A stretch of DNA of 64,000 nt from Calothrix sp. NIES-4105 (GCF_002368415.1 NZ_AP018290.1:3981614-4045613); one strand, 5' to 3'; positions 1 to 9,012 are shown, counted from the first letter of the stretch. Notes: generated by a model not told the origin, from the sequence alone. Program-made: numbers and translations.

Positions 1-1065
1 GGCTTTTTGGGAATGGATAATATTGGAGTGTTTGACCGTTCCAAACCTCTGCCCACAGGTGGACATCTCCACCAAGCTGACGGCACTGCTTGGATGGGAT
101 TTTTCTGCGTCACAATGTTAGCGATGGCTTTGGAACTAGCTTCAGATGACCCTGCTTACGAAGACGTTGCTTCAAAGTTTTTCGAGCATTTTATGTCAAT
201 TGCCGATGCAATGAACAAAGTTGGAGAAACAGGACTTTGGGATGAGTCAGATGGCTTTTATTATGATTGGCTTGAAGTTGATGGCAAGTCAATTCCTTTA
301 AAAGTGCGCTCGCTCGTTGGACTTGTGCTATTAATTGCTGTAGAAGTTTTAGATTTTCAGGTAATCGAGCGTTTACCAGGATTCAAGAAACGAATGCAAT
401 GGTTCTTGGACAATCGCCAAGATATAGCGCAGTACATTTCTTGTATGAAAAAAGCGCAAGAAACAAATCATTTATTACTAGCAATTCCTACACAAGAGCG
501 TTTGCAACGGGTACTGCAAAGTCTACTTGATGAGACAGAATTCCTCTCAGACTTTGGTATCCGCTCACTTTCGCGCTGCCATTTAAAAAATCCTTATGTG
601 TTCCGGGTTGGTAACGAGGAGTATAAAGTTGAGTATCTTCCTGGGGAGTCTAATAGTAGTTTGTTTGGTGGAAATTCTAACTGGCGAGGACCAATTTGGT
701 TTCCATTAAACTATTTACTTGTAGAAGCTTTGGAACGTTACCACTACTTCTATGGCGATAATTTACAAGTTGAGTGTCCCACAGGTTCGGGGCAAAAAAT
801 GAATTTAGGACAAGTCGCTCTAGAACTTAAAAAACGCCTAGCACGTATTTTTCTAGCAGATGAAAAAGGATACTGTCCTTGGCAAGGTAAGAATCCATAC
901 TTCTGCTCTGACCCCCATTGGCGCCATTTAGTGATGTTCCATGAGTACTTTTGCGGAGATACGGGTCATGGCTTGGGCGCCTGTCACCAAACCGGATGGA
1001 CAGCGCTTATTGCAAGATTGTTGGAAGATATTGGTAAGCTTATATCAACCGAGGCTTCTGGTTAA
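1..1065 (+). CDS. GH63/MGH1-like glycoside hydrolase, C-terminal part (5' truncated by window)
   Basis: The reading frame is open to the left edge, so only the last ~355 residues are present. Motifs typical of the (alpha/alpha)6-barrel clan of GH63-like glucosidases and mannosylglycerate-hydrolase relatives are visible: LHQADGTAWMGFF near the start of the visible part, GNSNWRGPIWFP in the middle and a C-terminal HGLGACHQTGWTALIARLL. Cyanobacterial homologues are about 850-900 residues, so roughly the last 40% is seen. These enzymes hydrolyse alpha-glucosidic or mannosidic bonds in the cytoplasm. The exact substrate cannot be deduced. The upstream catalytic acid lies outside the window. Confidence 0.8.
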   Translation, partial: GFLGMDNIGVFDRSKPLPTGGHLHQADGTAWMGFFCVTMLAMALELASDDPAYEDVASKFFEHFMSIADAMNKVGETGLWDESDGFYYDWLEVDGKSIPLKVRSLVGLVLLIAVEVLDFQVIERLPGFKKRMQWFLDNRQDIAQYISCMKKAQETNHLLLAIPTQERLQRVLQSLLDETEFLSDFGIRSLSRCHLKNPYVFRVGNEEYKVEYLPGESNSSLFGGNSNWRGPIWFPLNYLLVEALERYHYFYGDNLQVECPTGSGQKMNLGQVALELKKRLARIFLADEKGYCPWQGKNPYFCSDPHWRHLVMFHEYFCGDTGHGLGACHQTGWTALIARLLEDIGKLISTEASG

Positions 1066-1436
1066 AAATTAAAATTGACACCCCTTCCACGCAGTGGTTG
1101 GGGGCCAGGAATTACTAACGTGCAATAATTGATGTATTAAAAATATTAATAATATATTAAAAAATTGTTAATAATTTATTATATCTTTGCATCATAACTG
1201 TAAAAATACTGAGGTTTCTAGCGTTTTGCAAAGTTACTATTACTAATGTCGTAAGTGGAGACATGATTCGACGGCGCTTCAAGTCAGGCTAAATGTTTAT
1301 AAATAATTAAGCTTCAGTCATAACAAGTTACTGCTATTGGGTAATTATAAAGTAAATCTAAAGATAAATCCTAAGTAAAATATTTGTATATTATTATACA
1401 TGTAGTTCTTCTAATGGCTATAAAAATGGACTGATC
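1066..1436. other. AT-rich intergenic region
   Basis: No open frame with coding character was found. Just after the hydrolase stop there is a short G/C-rich stretch (CCCCTTCCACGC...GGTTGGGGG) like the debris of the repeats at 39980-40015. The rest is very AT-rich and presumably carries the promoter of the diguanylate cyclase. Confidence 0.5.
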
Positions 1437-3212
1437 ATGGCAGAATTTATTTTAAGAAAGATTACTAATGTCAAAAAAGCCAAAAAAATCGCTTCCAACC
1501 CAAAATCAGTTGTCAAAGTCTCGTATACCGTTATGATTTCGGTTTTTATTGCACTTGCGGGTTGGGGCATTACGCAATTATATCAACAAGAATTAGAAGA
1601 ACAGCAACAAGAAATAAATGTGAAAGCGCTCTTGTTTGATGCATCGCTGAAAACGACGTTAGATAATGTTAATCTGCTGCGTTCTCAAGCTGAATATTTG
1701 GTAAATCAATCTCAAACAGAAACTAATGTAGTTGATACTAAACGTTTAAATCAATGGATTAACACTAATAAATATTACGGTTCTTACAGCTTTCATAATG
1801 CTTCATCAGAACTAGTTGTTGATGGTAAAAACTTTAACTTATTTGCGTTACAAGATAAAGAAGTAGGCGCCCTCTTCCCATTTCTGCGTCGGGATAAAGG
1901 TGTAATGCAACATGAAATTAAGATGAGTTTGTCACTTGCACCGCTTTTACGTTCAATTTATAAGCAGTTGCCTACAGAGGGAAGAATTCATTACAACTCT
2001 ATAGCTGCGCTTGGTATGACGTATCCAGCTACACCAACGATGACTCGTTTTGAACGTACAAAAACAATTCAAAAAGCGATTAATGAAGAATTTCTTGCAA
2101 GTAAAACACTGAAAAATAACCATCGCAAAACTTTCTTTACTAATCCTTATCAAGATACGTTTAAGCGACTAGTCTTGACAGTTAGTAGTCCTGTTTATCA
2201 AGGAAATAAGCATATTGGAAATGTTGGCATAGACTTCACCTTAGAAAAATTAAATCGTTTTGTAAAGAAGCTTGGCAACAGAGATACTATGATTCTGACA
2301 ACCGAAGGAAAGCTATTAAGTTATCCTACCCAACCTAGCTCTATGACATCTGTTATTAATATAGAGCATCTCATTCAAAATACTACTATTCGGACAAAGT
2401 TGCTTAAATTACTCAAAACTGCAAACAAAGGTCAACTTGTCATTAATGAATATGTAATAACATACCAAAGATTAAATAATGCCCCTTGGGTAGTTATTAA
2501 TCTTACACCCATAAAATATTTAGTTAAAGACATTGTAGATAAACAGTTACCAATAATTTTAGGTGTTATATTTGGTATGACCATTTTGGTATTAATAAGT
2601 CTTAAAGTTTTAAATCAAGTATTTATACAATTAAATGAAACGCGCATGAAAGTGGAGTCAGCAAACAAAAAATTACAACAAACCTTTAATGAACTAGAAC
2701 TTATTGCGTCTACTGATACATTAACAGGCGCCTGGAACCGTCTTTATTTTGAGCAGATAGTGTCTGCTGAGATAAATCGTCTCGCACGTCATGATCAAGC
2801 ATTATCGCTTTTAATTTTAGATATTGATTACTTTAAGAGTATAAATGACAACTATGGACATCAAATAGGTGATTTAGTACTAGTAAGAATAGCTCATTTA
2901 TTGAAAGACAATATTCGTACATCTGATGTCTTAACTCGTTGGGGTGGTGAGGAATTTGTAATTCTTGCTCCTTCAACCACTATTTCAGAAGCTTACGACT
3001 TAGCAGAAAGATTACGCTTGGTCATTGCACAACATCGTTTTCCAGAAGTTGATAATATTACAGTTAGTTTTGGTGCTGCCCAGTTTGAAATAAGTGAAAA
3101 TTTATACAATTGTTTTAAACGGGCTGATAATGCACTCTATAAGGCTAAAAATAGCGGCAGAAATAAAGTAGTTGCGGCGCCTTCAATGATGAATGTATAC
3201 CAATTACACTAG
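1437..3212 (+). CDS. Membrane-bound diguanylate cyclase with periplasmic sensor
   Basis: This 591-residue protein makes c-di-GMP from two GTP. A transmembrane segment lies at about residues 29-50 and a second at about 371-393. The ~320 residues between them are extracytoplasmic and have dCache-like sensor features. A short linker leads to the C-terminal GGDEF domain (about 425-580). The active site is GGEEF at residues 503-507. An intact allosteric RxxD I-site (R494, D497) lies exactly five residues upstream, so product inhibition is expected. No EAL or HD-GYP domain is present. The gene is monocistronic and AT-rich upstream. The ligand is unknown. Confidence 0.9.
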   Translation: MAEFILRKITNVKKAKKIASNPKSVVKVSYTVMISVFIALAGWGITQLYQQELEEQQQEINVKALLFDASLKTTLDNVNLLRSQAEYLVNQSQTETNVVDTKRLNQWINTNKYYGSYSFHNASSELVVDGKNFNLFALQDKEVGALFPFLRRDKGVMQHEIKMSLSLAPLLRSIYKQLPTEGRIHYNSIAALGMTYPATPTMTRFERTKTIQKAINEEFLASKTLKNNHRKTFFTNPYQDTFKRLVLTVSSPVYQGNKHIGNVGIDFTLEKLNRFVKKLGNRDTMILTTEGKLLSYPTQPSSMTSVINIEHLIQNTTIRTKLLKLLKTANKGQLVINEYVITYQRLNNAPWVVINLTPIKYLVKDIVDKQLPIILGVIFGMTILVLISLKVLNQVFIQLNETRMKVESANKKLQQTFNELELIASTDTLTGAWNRLYFEQIVSAEINRLARHDQALSLLILDIDYFKSINDNYGHQIGDLVLVRIAHLLKDNIRTSDVLTRWGGEEFVILAPSTTISEAYDLAERLRLVIAQHRFPEVDNITVSFGAAQFEISENLYNCFKRADNALYKAKNSGRNKVVAAPSMMNVYQLH

Positions 3213-3270
3213 TTCTAATTTGGCTTTTTACTATTTAATCTAAAAAATATAGTTTAAAAAAGTATTTAAA

Positions 3271-3642
3271 TTGACAATTTCCCTAGTGGTGCCTGCATGT
3301 AAGCATGTTGTAATGCTTACAGATATTGAAATATGTTATTTATTATCTGATGGGCAAAAAATTACAGGTGTTTTAGATTGGGCAGAATCTCGCCTTGGAG
3401 ATTTTGTTTATGATATTGCCTATTTGGAATTCTGGTCTAAACATATTTCTTATAAGCAATTATGGCAAGAATGGTTGAGAGGCAAAAAACTAAACCTTCA
3501 TCTCTCTAATTTTGAAGAGCGAATACAGTGTTACATGTTGCATATTGGGTTAGGAAGTTTAGCAATTGCAGCAATTCAGAATGATATTCAAGACTACCAA
3601 AACATCAAAGCACGGCTACAGATGATTATTAAATTTTCTTAA
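3271..3642 (+). pseudogene. Decayed aminoglycoside/choline-kinase-like phosphotransferase, C-terminal fragment
   Basis: The frame encodes the C-terminal lobe of an APH-family phosphotransferase. GVLDWAESRLGDFVYDIAYL matches the family's metal-binding Asp followed by the GDxxYDxA segment. The catalytic loop that should precede it (HGDxxxxNxL) is scrambled to an LTDIEICYLL-like sequence, and the whole N-lobe is missing. Family members are ~250-300 residues and this frame is 123. No ribosome-binding site precedes its TTG start, and the first ATG (3313) would give an even shorter product. The best reading is a dead remnant. Confidence 0.7.
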
Positions 3643-3854
3643 TTTTGATGTAATAATGCTTGTAAATGTTTAAGTAAATGGGAGATAATATTATCTGTGG
3701 GGAGGAAACAAACCACACAGCAACCTTCAGATATAAGGAGTTTCAATGACCGAAAACGGCACCCTTGACCCTTATTGCTAAACAGTTTATCAGGTGGATT
3801 TATCCCAAAATTTTTAACCTGTGGCGCCTTTACTTTGATACGTTAGCTCAATCG

Positions 3855-4145
3855 TTAAGAATTCGGAGTTTTGATATATTGCTGAACTTCCGAAATTGTT
3901 TTTCGCAAATAATTTTCAGTCTCTTCGAGTGCAGCTAGTTTTTTAAGGGTTTCTTCTTTTTGTCTTAGAATGTTATTTAAGTACTTTTGAAAACAACTAC
4001 CATCTATGACAGATTGAAGCCTAGAGTTATATTCTTCATCCGTCATAATTTTACCAGCCATTGCACTGCTGTCAAGTTCATGCAGTTTTTCAACCCACGC
4101 ATTCAAGTCTTCTAATTTGTTTTGATTGTTTGCTTGCTGAGTCAT
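3855..4145 (-). CDS. Small coiled-coil partner of GNAT-like gene (cassette copy 1)
   Basis: This 96-residue, charged, helical protein has a coiled-coil-like second half (about 55-90, regular Leu/Ile/Glu/Lys). I recognise no family. Its ATG overlaps the stop of the upstream GNAT-like gene by 4 bp (ATGA), implying translational coupling. A 90-residue relative at 36381-36653 also lies directly downstream of a related GNAT-like gene. Shared features are an N-terminal LD/AW-K-L-ELDS/ESxA-AGK pattern, a central Q-x-(V/M)-(I/L)DGS and a C-terminal coiled coil. The repeated pairing suggests the two products act together, for example as partner or antidote. That role is inference. Confidence 0.6.
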   Translation of the reverse strand: MTQQANNQNKLEDLNAWVEKLHELDSSAMAGKIMTDEEYNSRLQSVIDGSCFQKYLNNILRQKEETLKKLAALEETENYLRKTISEVQQYIKTPNS

Positions 4146-4750
4146 TGTGCGGCTTCCTTTTTTTGTCTATATTTTATTATAAATGATTGTGAGGCTTCAC
4201 GTGTTAATATCATTTCTCGTTCATAATCAGGATTTTCCTGAAATCCAATATTTAAGTAAAAATCCCTGGCTCTATCAATTGCCAGTAGTTTAATTAAACC
4301 TTCAATTTCAGTATCGATTACTTCCTCAATTATTTCTGACATTAACCATGTTCCAGCCCCTTTAACTGTTTCAACGAAAGTTCTTCCCTCTAGACAATTC
4401 CAGGGCGCCGATGTAAATGGGTCTAGAGACAAGTACTGTCTAGGTTCAGTATAAGGATATATTATGCCATACTCCCTTGATATTATCGTAGCTGCCTGTA
4501 ACCTACCGCTTGTATCTCTCACCCCCCTAAACGAAGAACTATTATCCAAATATGTGACTATATCTGCCAAGTATTCAGTTTTACTAACACAATCTCCAAA
4601 TTTGGTTCCGGCAATTCTACTTCTATCTCCATCAAAAAATTCGTTAATATATTGTAATGATTTTGCCACCCAATTGATTAATTGGTTCTGTATTGTTTGG
4701 TCTGCACCGACGACATAGCTAAATCTGTTAAATTCTATATCATTACTCAT
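4142..4750 (-). CDS. GNAT-like acetyltransferase-fold protein (cassette copy 1)
   Basis: The protein has 202 residues. The C-terminal half contains RARDFYLNIGFQ, the typical GNAT end motif (A..FY...GF), and the middle contains DTSGRLQAATII, a GNAT-like central strand. A canonical Q/RxxGxG/A acetyl-CoA loop is only weakly matched (KGAGTWLMSEI). The N-terminal ~60 residues (INWVAKSLQYINEFFDGDRSR) are specific to this cassette and recur in the broken copy at 36666-37250. The gene starts a two-gene operon with the coiled-coil protein. The substrate is unknown: a small molecule, tRNA (as in GNAT toxins) or a protein are all possible. Confidence 0.65.
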   Translation of the reverse strand: MSNDIEFNRFSYVVGADQTIQNQLINWVAKSLQYINEFFDGDRSRIAGTKFGDCVSKTEYLADIVTYLDNSSSFRGVRDTSGRLQAATIISREYGIIYPYTEPRQYLSLDPFTSAPWNCLEGRTFVETVKGAGTWLMSEIIEEVIDTEIEGLIKLLAIDRARDFYLNIGFQENPDYEREMILTREASQSFIIKYRQKKEAAQ

Positions 4751-5130
4751 TTTTCAGTCTTAATTGAGTTATATTTAATCCAACTATGTAGAATTTATCA
4801 TATTTATAATTTCCATAAGTAATACACAGTATAAAATATTTATAAAAAATTATGTTTTTAAAATTACCAATAATTACGTATTTATGTGTAGAAAATTTTC
4901 GGCAAATTAACATGAAAAGAGTTGTAGAGCCAGCCTTAAAGTTGACATCCAAATTCACCTTTGAGTAAAAATGTGATAATTTATACGCAATATTTGAGAA
5001 ATTTTGTTTAAATTCAGCTCTTAGTTAACAATGCTCCAGAACCCACTCTCAAATCATTTACATTTAAAATAAGCGCGGTTTGGTACTATAGACTAAGTGG
5101 GCAAATATATGTGAAGAATACAGCAGCACT
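4751..5130. other. Divergent intergenic region
   Basis: This AT-rich spacer lies between the minus-strand GNAT cassette and the plus-strand gene at 5131. It should hold both promoters. A 71-codon minus-strand frame inside it has no family features or ribosome-binding site and is not called. Confidence 0.5.
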
Positions 5131-5709
5131 ATGCCAAAGCGTAAGAAAGACAATCTCCAGTGGATTAAACAAACGCTTGAACTGAAACCAGATCATCGCT
5201 GGGAAGGTCCACCTGGCTATAAGATTTTTGTGGCTGATAGGGGCGCCGTTCGTTTTAATGTTCCCGGTGATTGGGCTTTTGAGCCAAAAGAAAAGTCATT
5301 TAAGTTTACAGATAAAGAACCGCCTGATGATGATTGTTGTTTAGAAGTATCCTTTAATCGTTTACCACCGCATGATTGGAGCTTGTTTCCGCTCAAGTCG
5401 GTTTTGAGAAAAGCGATGGAAGAAGATAGTCGCGATATTATTGAGAGGGGAGAAGTTATTACCGTTAAACGCCAAACCGCGCGGATTGTTTGGATGGAGA
5501 TTAAATTTATTGATACTCAAGCTGAACCGCGCGAGGCTTATTCACGAACTTGTGTTGGTATCGGGTCAGGTATTCAGTGCTTAATTACATTTGATTACTG
5601 GGCTGACCAAGCGGAACAGCTAACACCTCACTGGGATGAGGTGATACGCTCGCTTACATTAGGTCTATATATTAGTGACCCTAGGACTGGTTTTGCTTTA
5701 CCAGATTAG
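5131..5709 (+). CDS. Conserved hypothetical protein, possible PsbP/Mog1-like fold
   Basis: This is a 192-residue soluble protein without signal peptide or membrane segment. I do not recognise a named family. The pattern RFNVPGDWAFEP near residue 37, alternating strand-like segments, and a C-terminal W..V..SL (HWDEVIRSLTL) resemble proteins of the PsbP/Mog1 fold. In those, a 'P.gW' strand opens the domain and a final helix ends in 'il.Sl'. This is inference from pattern only. The gene is monocistronic, and its start is the first ATG after an in-frame AT-rich leader. Confidence 0.6.
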   Translation: MPKRKKDNLQWIKQTLELKPDHRWEGPPGYKIFVADRGAVRFNVPGDWAFEPKEKSFKFTDKEPPDDDCCLEVSFNRLPPHDWSLFPLKSVLRKAMEEDSRDIIERGEVITVKRQTARIVWMEIKFIDTQAEPREAYSRTCVGIGSGIQCLITFDYWADQAEQLTPHWDEVIRSLTLGLYISDPRTGFALPD

Positions 5710-5950
5710 AACACCTCTCTGTGTTCTCTGCGTTTCTGTGGTAAGGAAAATTACTTTTACTGCACAGGCAAAATGCCTGTGCCACAACTTATTATAATTA
5801 ATTACATATAGTAATAGTTACAGTTATATAAGTGAGTTAAATATTACAGTACATTAAAAGTCATGCACCTAATTCAAAATACTGCTCATAATTACATTAT
5901 TAGCTGATAAGCTAATTTTACAGGCAATAAAAACTAGTTGGATAACTTAT

Positions 5951-6097
5951 ATGTTCAAGCAGATTAGAAACACAGCAAGAATTGTTGTCGGTTCTGTATG
6001 TACAGCTATCGGTATAATTGGGGTATTGCTTCCCCTTCTTCCTGGTACTCCATTCCTTTTAGTCGCTGCTGCTTGCTTTTTCACCTTAGAGGCATAA
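5951..6097 (+). pseudogene. Truncated DUF454 (YbaN-like) membrane protein
   Basis: A 48-codon frame encodes only the first membrane hairpin of a DUF454 protein: an RxVVGSVCTAIGIIGVLLPL segment, then LPGTPFLLVAAACF, the family signature. It then stops. Family members are about 120-150 residues, and the downstream sequence in all frames lacks the rest. It is most likely a remnant left by deletion. Confidence 0.65.
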
Positions 6098-6325
6098 TTC
6101 TCAAAGGTGCCGTTTTAAAGTTGCAATGCTAAATTTTCACCTAATCTCAATGTTCTCAGCAAAAGCATGTGTATAAAATTTTTATATTAGTGTCATGGTA
6201 AAGTCCTATACGCAGATTGAGCATTCTGACCATAATCTTTTTGACTGACCTTCAATTTTGATACACATCCTCTAAGAAGATGTTTGAAAAGTATTAAATA
6301 AGACTATAGATGAAAAATCTTCCCT

Positions 6326-6499
6326 AGCCCCCCTTAATAAGGCTGGGCGTGTACACACATCTTTAATAATTCCCCTTACACTCCCCCCTTTGTGCCCTTT
6401 GTGTCTTTGTGGTTTATCTCTCTAAGGAACCACAAAGACACAAAGGACACGAAGAAAGAGAAGAAAAAGAAGAAAAAGAGACTTGTGTGTACACGGTAG
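6326..6499. repeat. Composite palindromic (MITE-like) repeat, copy 1
   Basis: A nested inverted-repeat unit. The inner arms, 6396-6414 and 6428-6446, are perfect 19-bp complements (CCTTTGTGTCTTTGTGGTT). Outer arms GTGTACACACA and TGTGTGTACAC flank them, and the left edge carries CCCCCCTTAATAAGGCT. The right terminal arm found in copy 2 (33143-33355) is replaced here by unrelated sequence. A third partial copy is at 39789-39932. A 67-codon frame running through the repeat is an artefact of its purine-rich strand. Confidence 0.8.
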
Positions 6500-6649
6500 T
6501 GCGTGGAAGGGGAAAAAAGAAGCACATCTTAGCCCCCCGAACTCGCGTTCTTGTTGGGGGGATCAAATTAGTAAATATAACTTTTAAAACATCTTCTAAA
6601 GCTAGAGGCTGATTTTTAGTCCTTTTAAAAATATAAAGGCTATGCGTAA

Positions 6650-7756
6650 ATGACCAGAATTATTACATTTTTAGGTAAGGCGCCTATTGAGCAGACTACA
6701 CTTGCAATTGCAACTGCTAAGTGGTTTGCTCGCGATTCTCAACGAGTACTGCTAGTAACTCATAATCCTAGTCCTAGTGCAGAAGTTCTTTTAGAAACCT
6801 CTTTAAAACCAATTCCCCAGAAGATTGCACCTAATTTGGATGTGGTGCAGTTACAAACTACCTTTTTATTAGAACAGGTTTGGGATGAAGTTAAAAAATG
6901 GTTGGGTCTTTATATTCCAGACTCTGTAAAAGTAGATGTCTATTCAGGAGAGGTTGTCATATTACCAGGGTTTGATAGTCTTCTTGGCTTTAATGCTTTG
7001 CGACAGTACTATGAAAGTGATAATTATGATGTGATTATCTATGATGGACGAGGAGATTTAGAATCTTTGCGAATGCTGGGACTTCCAAACAGCACAGATT
7101 GGTATCTCCGGCGATTTCGTCAAGTGTTTGAATCACTTGATTTAAGCAAAATTGCTGACTCTATTGGTGGTCCAATTGCTAGTGCTTTTGTTACAGCAAA
7201 TATGGACAGTCGCAAAGTGCAGGAAGCAATAGGGCAAATCCAAAGTTGGATTTCTAAAGGTCTTGCTGTAGTGGGAGATGCCAAGCGGTTAACTGCATAT
7301 CTGATCACAACTGATGAACCAGGCGCCGAGAGGACAGCGAGTTGGCTTTGGGGTAGTGCCCAGCAAATTGGTTTAACAGTAAGTGGTGTTCTCTCATATC
7401 AGAGCCAGGTTTTAGAAGATGACAAGGTTGAGTTATACGATGCTTTTCAGCCATTACCTGTAAGTTTGATACCAAAATTACAAAAACTTGACTGGGAACC
7501 TTTGCTTCAAGCATTGCCTGATTTCAATAATATTCCTCACGTTCCTCGACCTTTAACTTTTGATTTGCAGCAACGTCAGGCAAAAGTGTTTTTACCAGGA
7601 TTTACTAAGCAACAAGTCAAGCTCACCATATTAGGGACGGAGCTTACCGTTGAAGCAGGGGAGCAGCGACGAAATATTTTCCTACCGAAAGAATTGCGGG
7701 GTCAACCTGTTATCGGTGGTAAATTTGAAGAACCATATTTGATTATTTATTTTTGA
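6650..7756 (+). CDS. ArsA/Get3-like ATPase with degenerate P-loop and C-terminal HSP20-like domain
   Basis: This 368-residue soluble protein is related to the ArsA/Get3 (TRC40) SIMIBI ATPases. The N-terminus reads MTRIITFLGKAPIEQTT. Active members have a deviant Walker A, GKGGxGKTT. Here the GG is lost and the Walker lysine is Gln, although the first Lys is kept. Further Asp-rich strands (YDVIIYDGRGD at ~125) match the switch region. The last ~60 residues (FLPGFTKQQVKLTILGTELTV onward) look like the HSP20-like beta-sandwich often appended to cyanobacterial ArsA homologues. Nucleotide hydrolysis may be lost, and a binding or chaperone role is plausible by inference. A purine-poor leader precedes the ATG and no operon partner is evident. 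Confidence 0.75.
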   Translation: MTRIITFLGKAPIEQTTLAIATAKWFARDSQRVLLVTHNPSPSAEVLLETSLKPIPQKIAPNLDVVQLQTTFLLEQVWDEVKKWLGLYIPDSVKVDVYSGEVVILPGFDSLLGFNALRQYYESDNYDVIIYDGRGDLESLRMLGLPNSTDWYLRRFRQVFESLDLSKIADSIGGPIASAFVTANMDSRKVQEAIGQIQSWISKGLAVVGDAKRLTAYLITTDEPGAERTASWLWGSAQQIGLTVSGVLSYQSQVLEDDKVELYDAFQPLPVSLIPKLQKLDWEPLLQALPDFNNIPHVPRPLTFDLQQRQAKVFLPGFTKQQVKLTILGTELTVEAGEQRRNIFLPKELRGQPVIGGKFEEPYLIIYF

Positions 7757-7956
7757 TTTGTGATATACTGCCTTACTAGTTGAAGGGGAGTAGCTACTGG
7801 TGTCATATATGTTTATACCAGTTCGCTTGAATCAACATGCTGGCTTTAAAGCCTGGTTCAAGTAACAATTCCCAAAAGATATTGATTAATTTAGCTGCTT
7901 GCTAAATTAGTAAATCTTAGGTTTGGCAGCAAGACCTTCACTGAGTTCACATTTGA

Positions 7957-8036
7957 TGTGAGCTTAGTGAAGCTTATTAAAGCCTCCTTAAGCTCACTCA
8001 GATTATCTGTACCAAATACTGAGTAGCCAAGGAGGC
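7957..8036 (+). promoter_or_regulatory. Structured leader with a sequestered Shine-Dalgarno
   Basis: A consensus ribosome-binding site AAGGAGG sits at 8029-8035. Eight of its bases (8029-8036) are complementary to GCCTCCTT at 7982-7989. A competing pairing joins GTGAGCTTA (7958-7966) to TAAGCTCAC (7989-7997), so two mutually exclusive structures are possible. This is typical of a riboregulator or attenuator, but it could be coincidental palindromic intergenic DNA. Confidence 0.35.
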
Positions 8037-8043
8037 CTTCAAA

Positions 8044-8091
8044 ATGGAAACGAATTTATTTCTCTCAACCTTTCAGCTTTTGTGTGAATAA
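8044..8091 (+). CDS. Candidate 15-residue leader peptide
   Basis: The ATG lies 8 nt after a perfect AAGGAGG and encodes METNLFLSTFQLLCE before a TAA. Nothing else in the ~700-bp gap between the ArsA-like gene and the transport island has such a strong ribosome-binding site. The peptide has no recognisable family. It may be a leader peptide whose translation controls the downstream small membrane genes. Coding status is unproven. Confidence 0.3.
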   Translation: METNLFLSTFQLLCE

Positions 8092-8261
8092 AATCACTTT
8101 TAGTTAGCAAATTATTAAACAAAATTTACAATTAGTATTTTTGCAAAACTTGTTTGTTCAAGTTTACTATGGTTTTGTGACTTTTGGCTGATACTTCCTA
8201 TATACTTTCTATATATTTAAGCAGAAGACACGCTTCCGTAAAGTTATATAATGAGTTGAAT

Positions 8262-8303
8262 AGCATACCTAGTATGCTTAAACGTCGTTTAAGCACAGTA
8301 TGC
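8262..8303. promoter_or_regulatory. Overlapping palindromes, operator-like
   Basis: AGCATA-CCTAG-TATGCT (8262-8278) overlaps the near-perfect palindrome GCTTAAACG-T-CGTTTAAGC (8276-8294). A further GTATGC (8298-8303) matches GCATAC at 8263-8268. The cluster lies ~155 bp upstream of the first gene of the transport island, a place where a repressor or activator could bind. It could equally be a small hairpin repeat. Confidence 0.35.
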
Positions 8304-8455
8304 AAAGTTACAATTTAGAAAAAAATTTGGTAATATTCCAACGAAACTACTTCGATTGGAAATGTTTACAAGTCTTAACCAAAATAATCCCCTGAATGAG
8401 CGGTACTCGCACAGCCAGGAATGTTAGTAAATCTTGAAAAAATAGGTGAAAAATC

Positions 8456-8578
8456 ATGGATACTATGGTTGTAGTTGCTTTAGTTGCTTATACTATCCTT
8501 TTCTGTCTGTCTCTTTGGGTCGTTCAGACTTATATTGAGGAGAGAAAAGTAATCTTCAAACGATTAAAATCAATGTGA
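8456..8578 (+). CDS. Small single-span membrane protein (40 aa)
   Basis: The ATG follows AGGTGA at good spacing. The product begins MDTMVVVALVAYTILFCL, one hydrophobic helix (about residues 4-24), followed by a basic cytoplasmic tail (EERKVIFKRLKSM). I recognise no family. The size, single span and position at the head of the P-type ATPase island suggest a small regulatory or accessory subunit. Ion pumps often have such peptides, but here this is inference. Confidence 0.45.
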   Translation: MDTMVVVALVAYTILFCLSLWVVQTYIEERKVIFKRLKSM

Positions 8579-8790
8579 GTTTTGTGAGTGCGCGCGTTTA
8601 CTGTAGTTGCTACGAATATACGGCAACGATGGAAGAACCCCGCACTTACAAACCAAGATGTATATCGAATCATACGAGTTGTTAAAATTGCTTGTTAAAT
8701 TTGGCATATTAAGTAATCATGGAATTATAAGCAGCGTTGGTAACTCGCTGTACAAATTTCCATCTAGCAATTTTATCAAGTGAGGCACTT

Positions 8791-8985
8791 ATGTCCTACT
8801 CAGCAAGCTTTGTTCCAAATACATTTGTATCAAGAACGGTAGATACTCTTAAAGCTATAATTCCCGATTTAGTTATATCCGTGGTTGTTTCTGTTGTCGC
8901 GTCTGTTGCTTTAACAGCCTTGACTTACTCGGTTTCAGCAGCATTTGGAATTCCGGTAATTCCTTTTATGTTCATCATGTTCTAA
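8791..8985 (+). CDS. Small hydrophobic protein (64 aa) upstream of pseudo-ATPase
   Basis: The start was placed at ATG 8791, preceded by GAGG, rather than at the upstream alternative start in the same frame. The product MSYSASFVPNTFVSRT... has a short polar N-terminus and one long hydrophobic stretch (about 24-63, rich in Val/Ala/Ser, then PVIPFMFIMF). No family was recognised. It ends 55 bp before the degenerate P-type ATPase and is probably co-transcribed with it. A similarly sized hydrophobic gene (35463) precedes the free-standing CoBaHMA gene. Confidence 0.5.
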   Translation: MSYSASFVPNTFVSRTVDTLKAIIPDLVISVVVSVVASVALTALTYSVSAAFGIPVIPFMFIMF

Positions 8986-9012
8986 CTCTCTAGAAATTTG
9001 CACCTCATAATT

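Noticed and set aside
4743..4958. 71-codon minus-strand frame upstream of the GNAT-like gene
   Set aside because: Overlaps the expected promoter region, very high Ile/Lys/Tyr typical of translated AT-rich spacer.
6409..6612. 67-codon plus-strand frame with a Lys/Glu-rich start
   Set aside because: It runs through the palindromic repeat copy 1; the composition comes from the repeat, and there is no ribosome-binding site or family feature.
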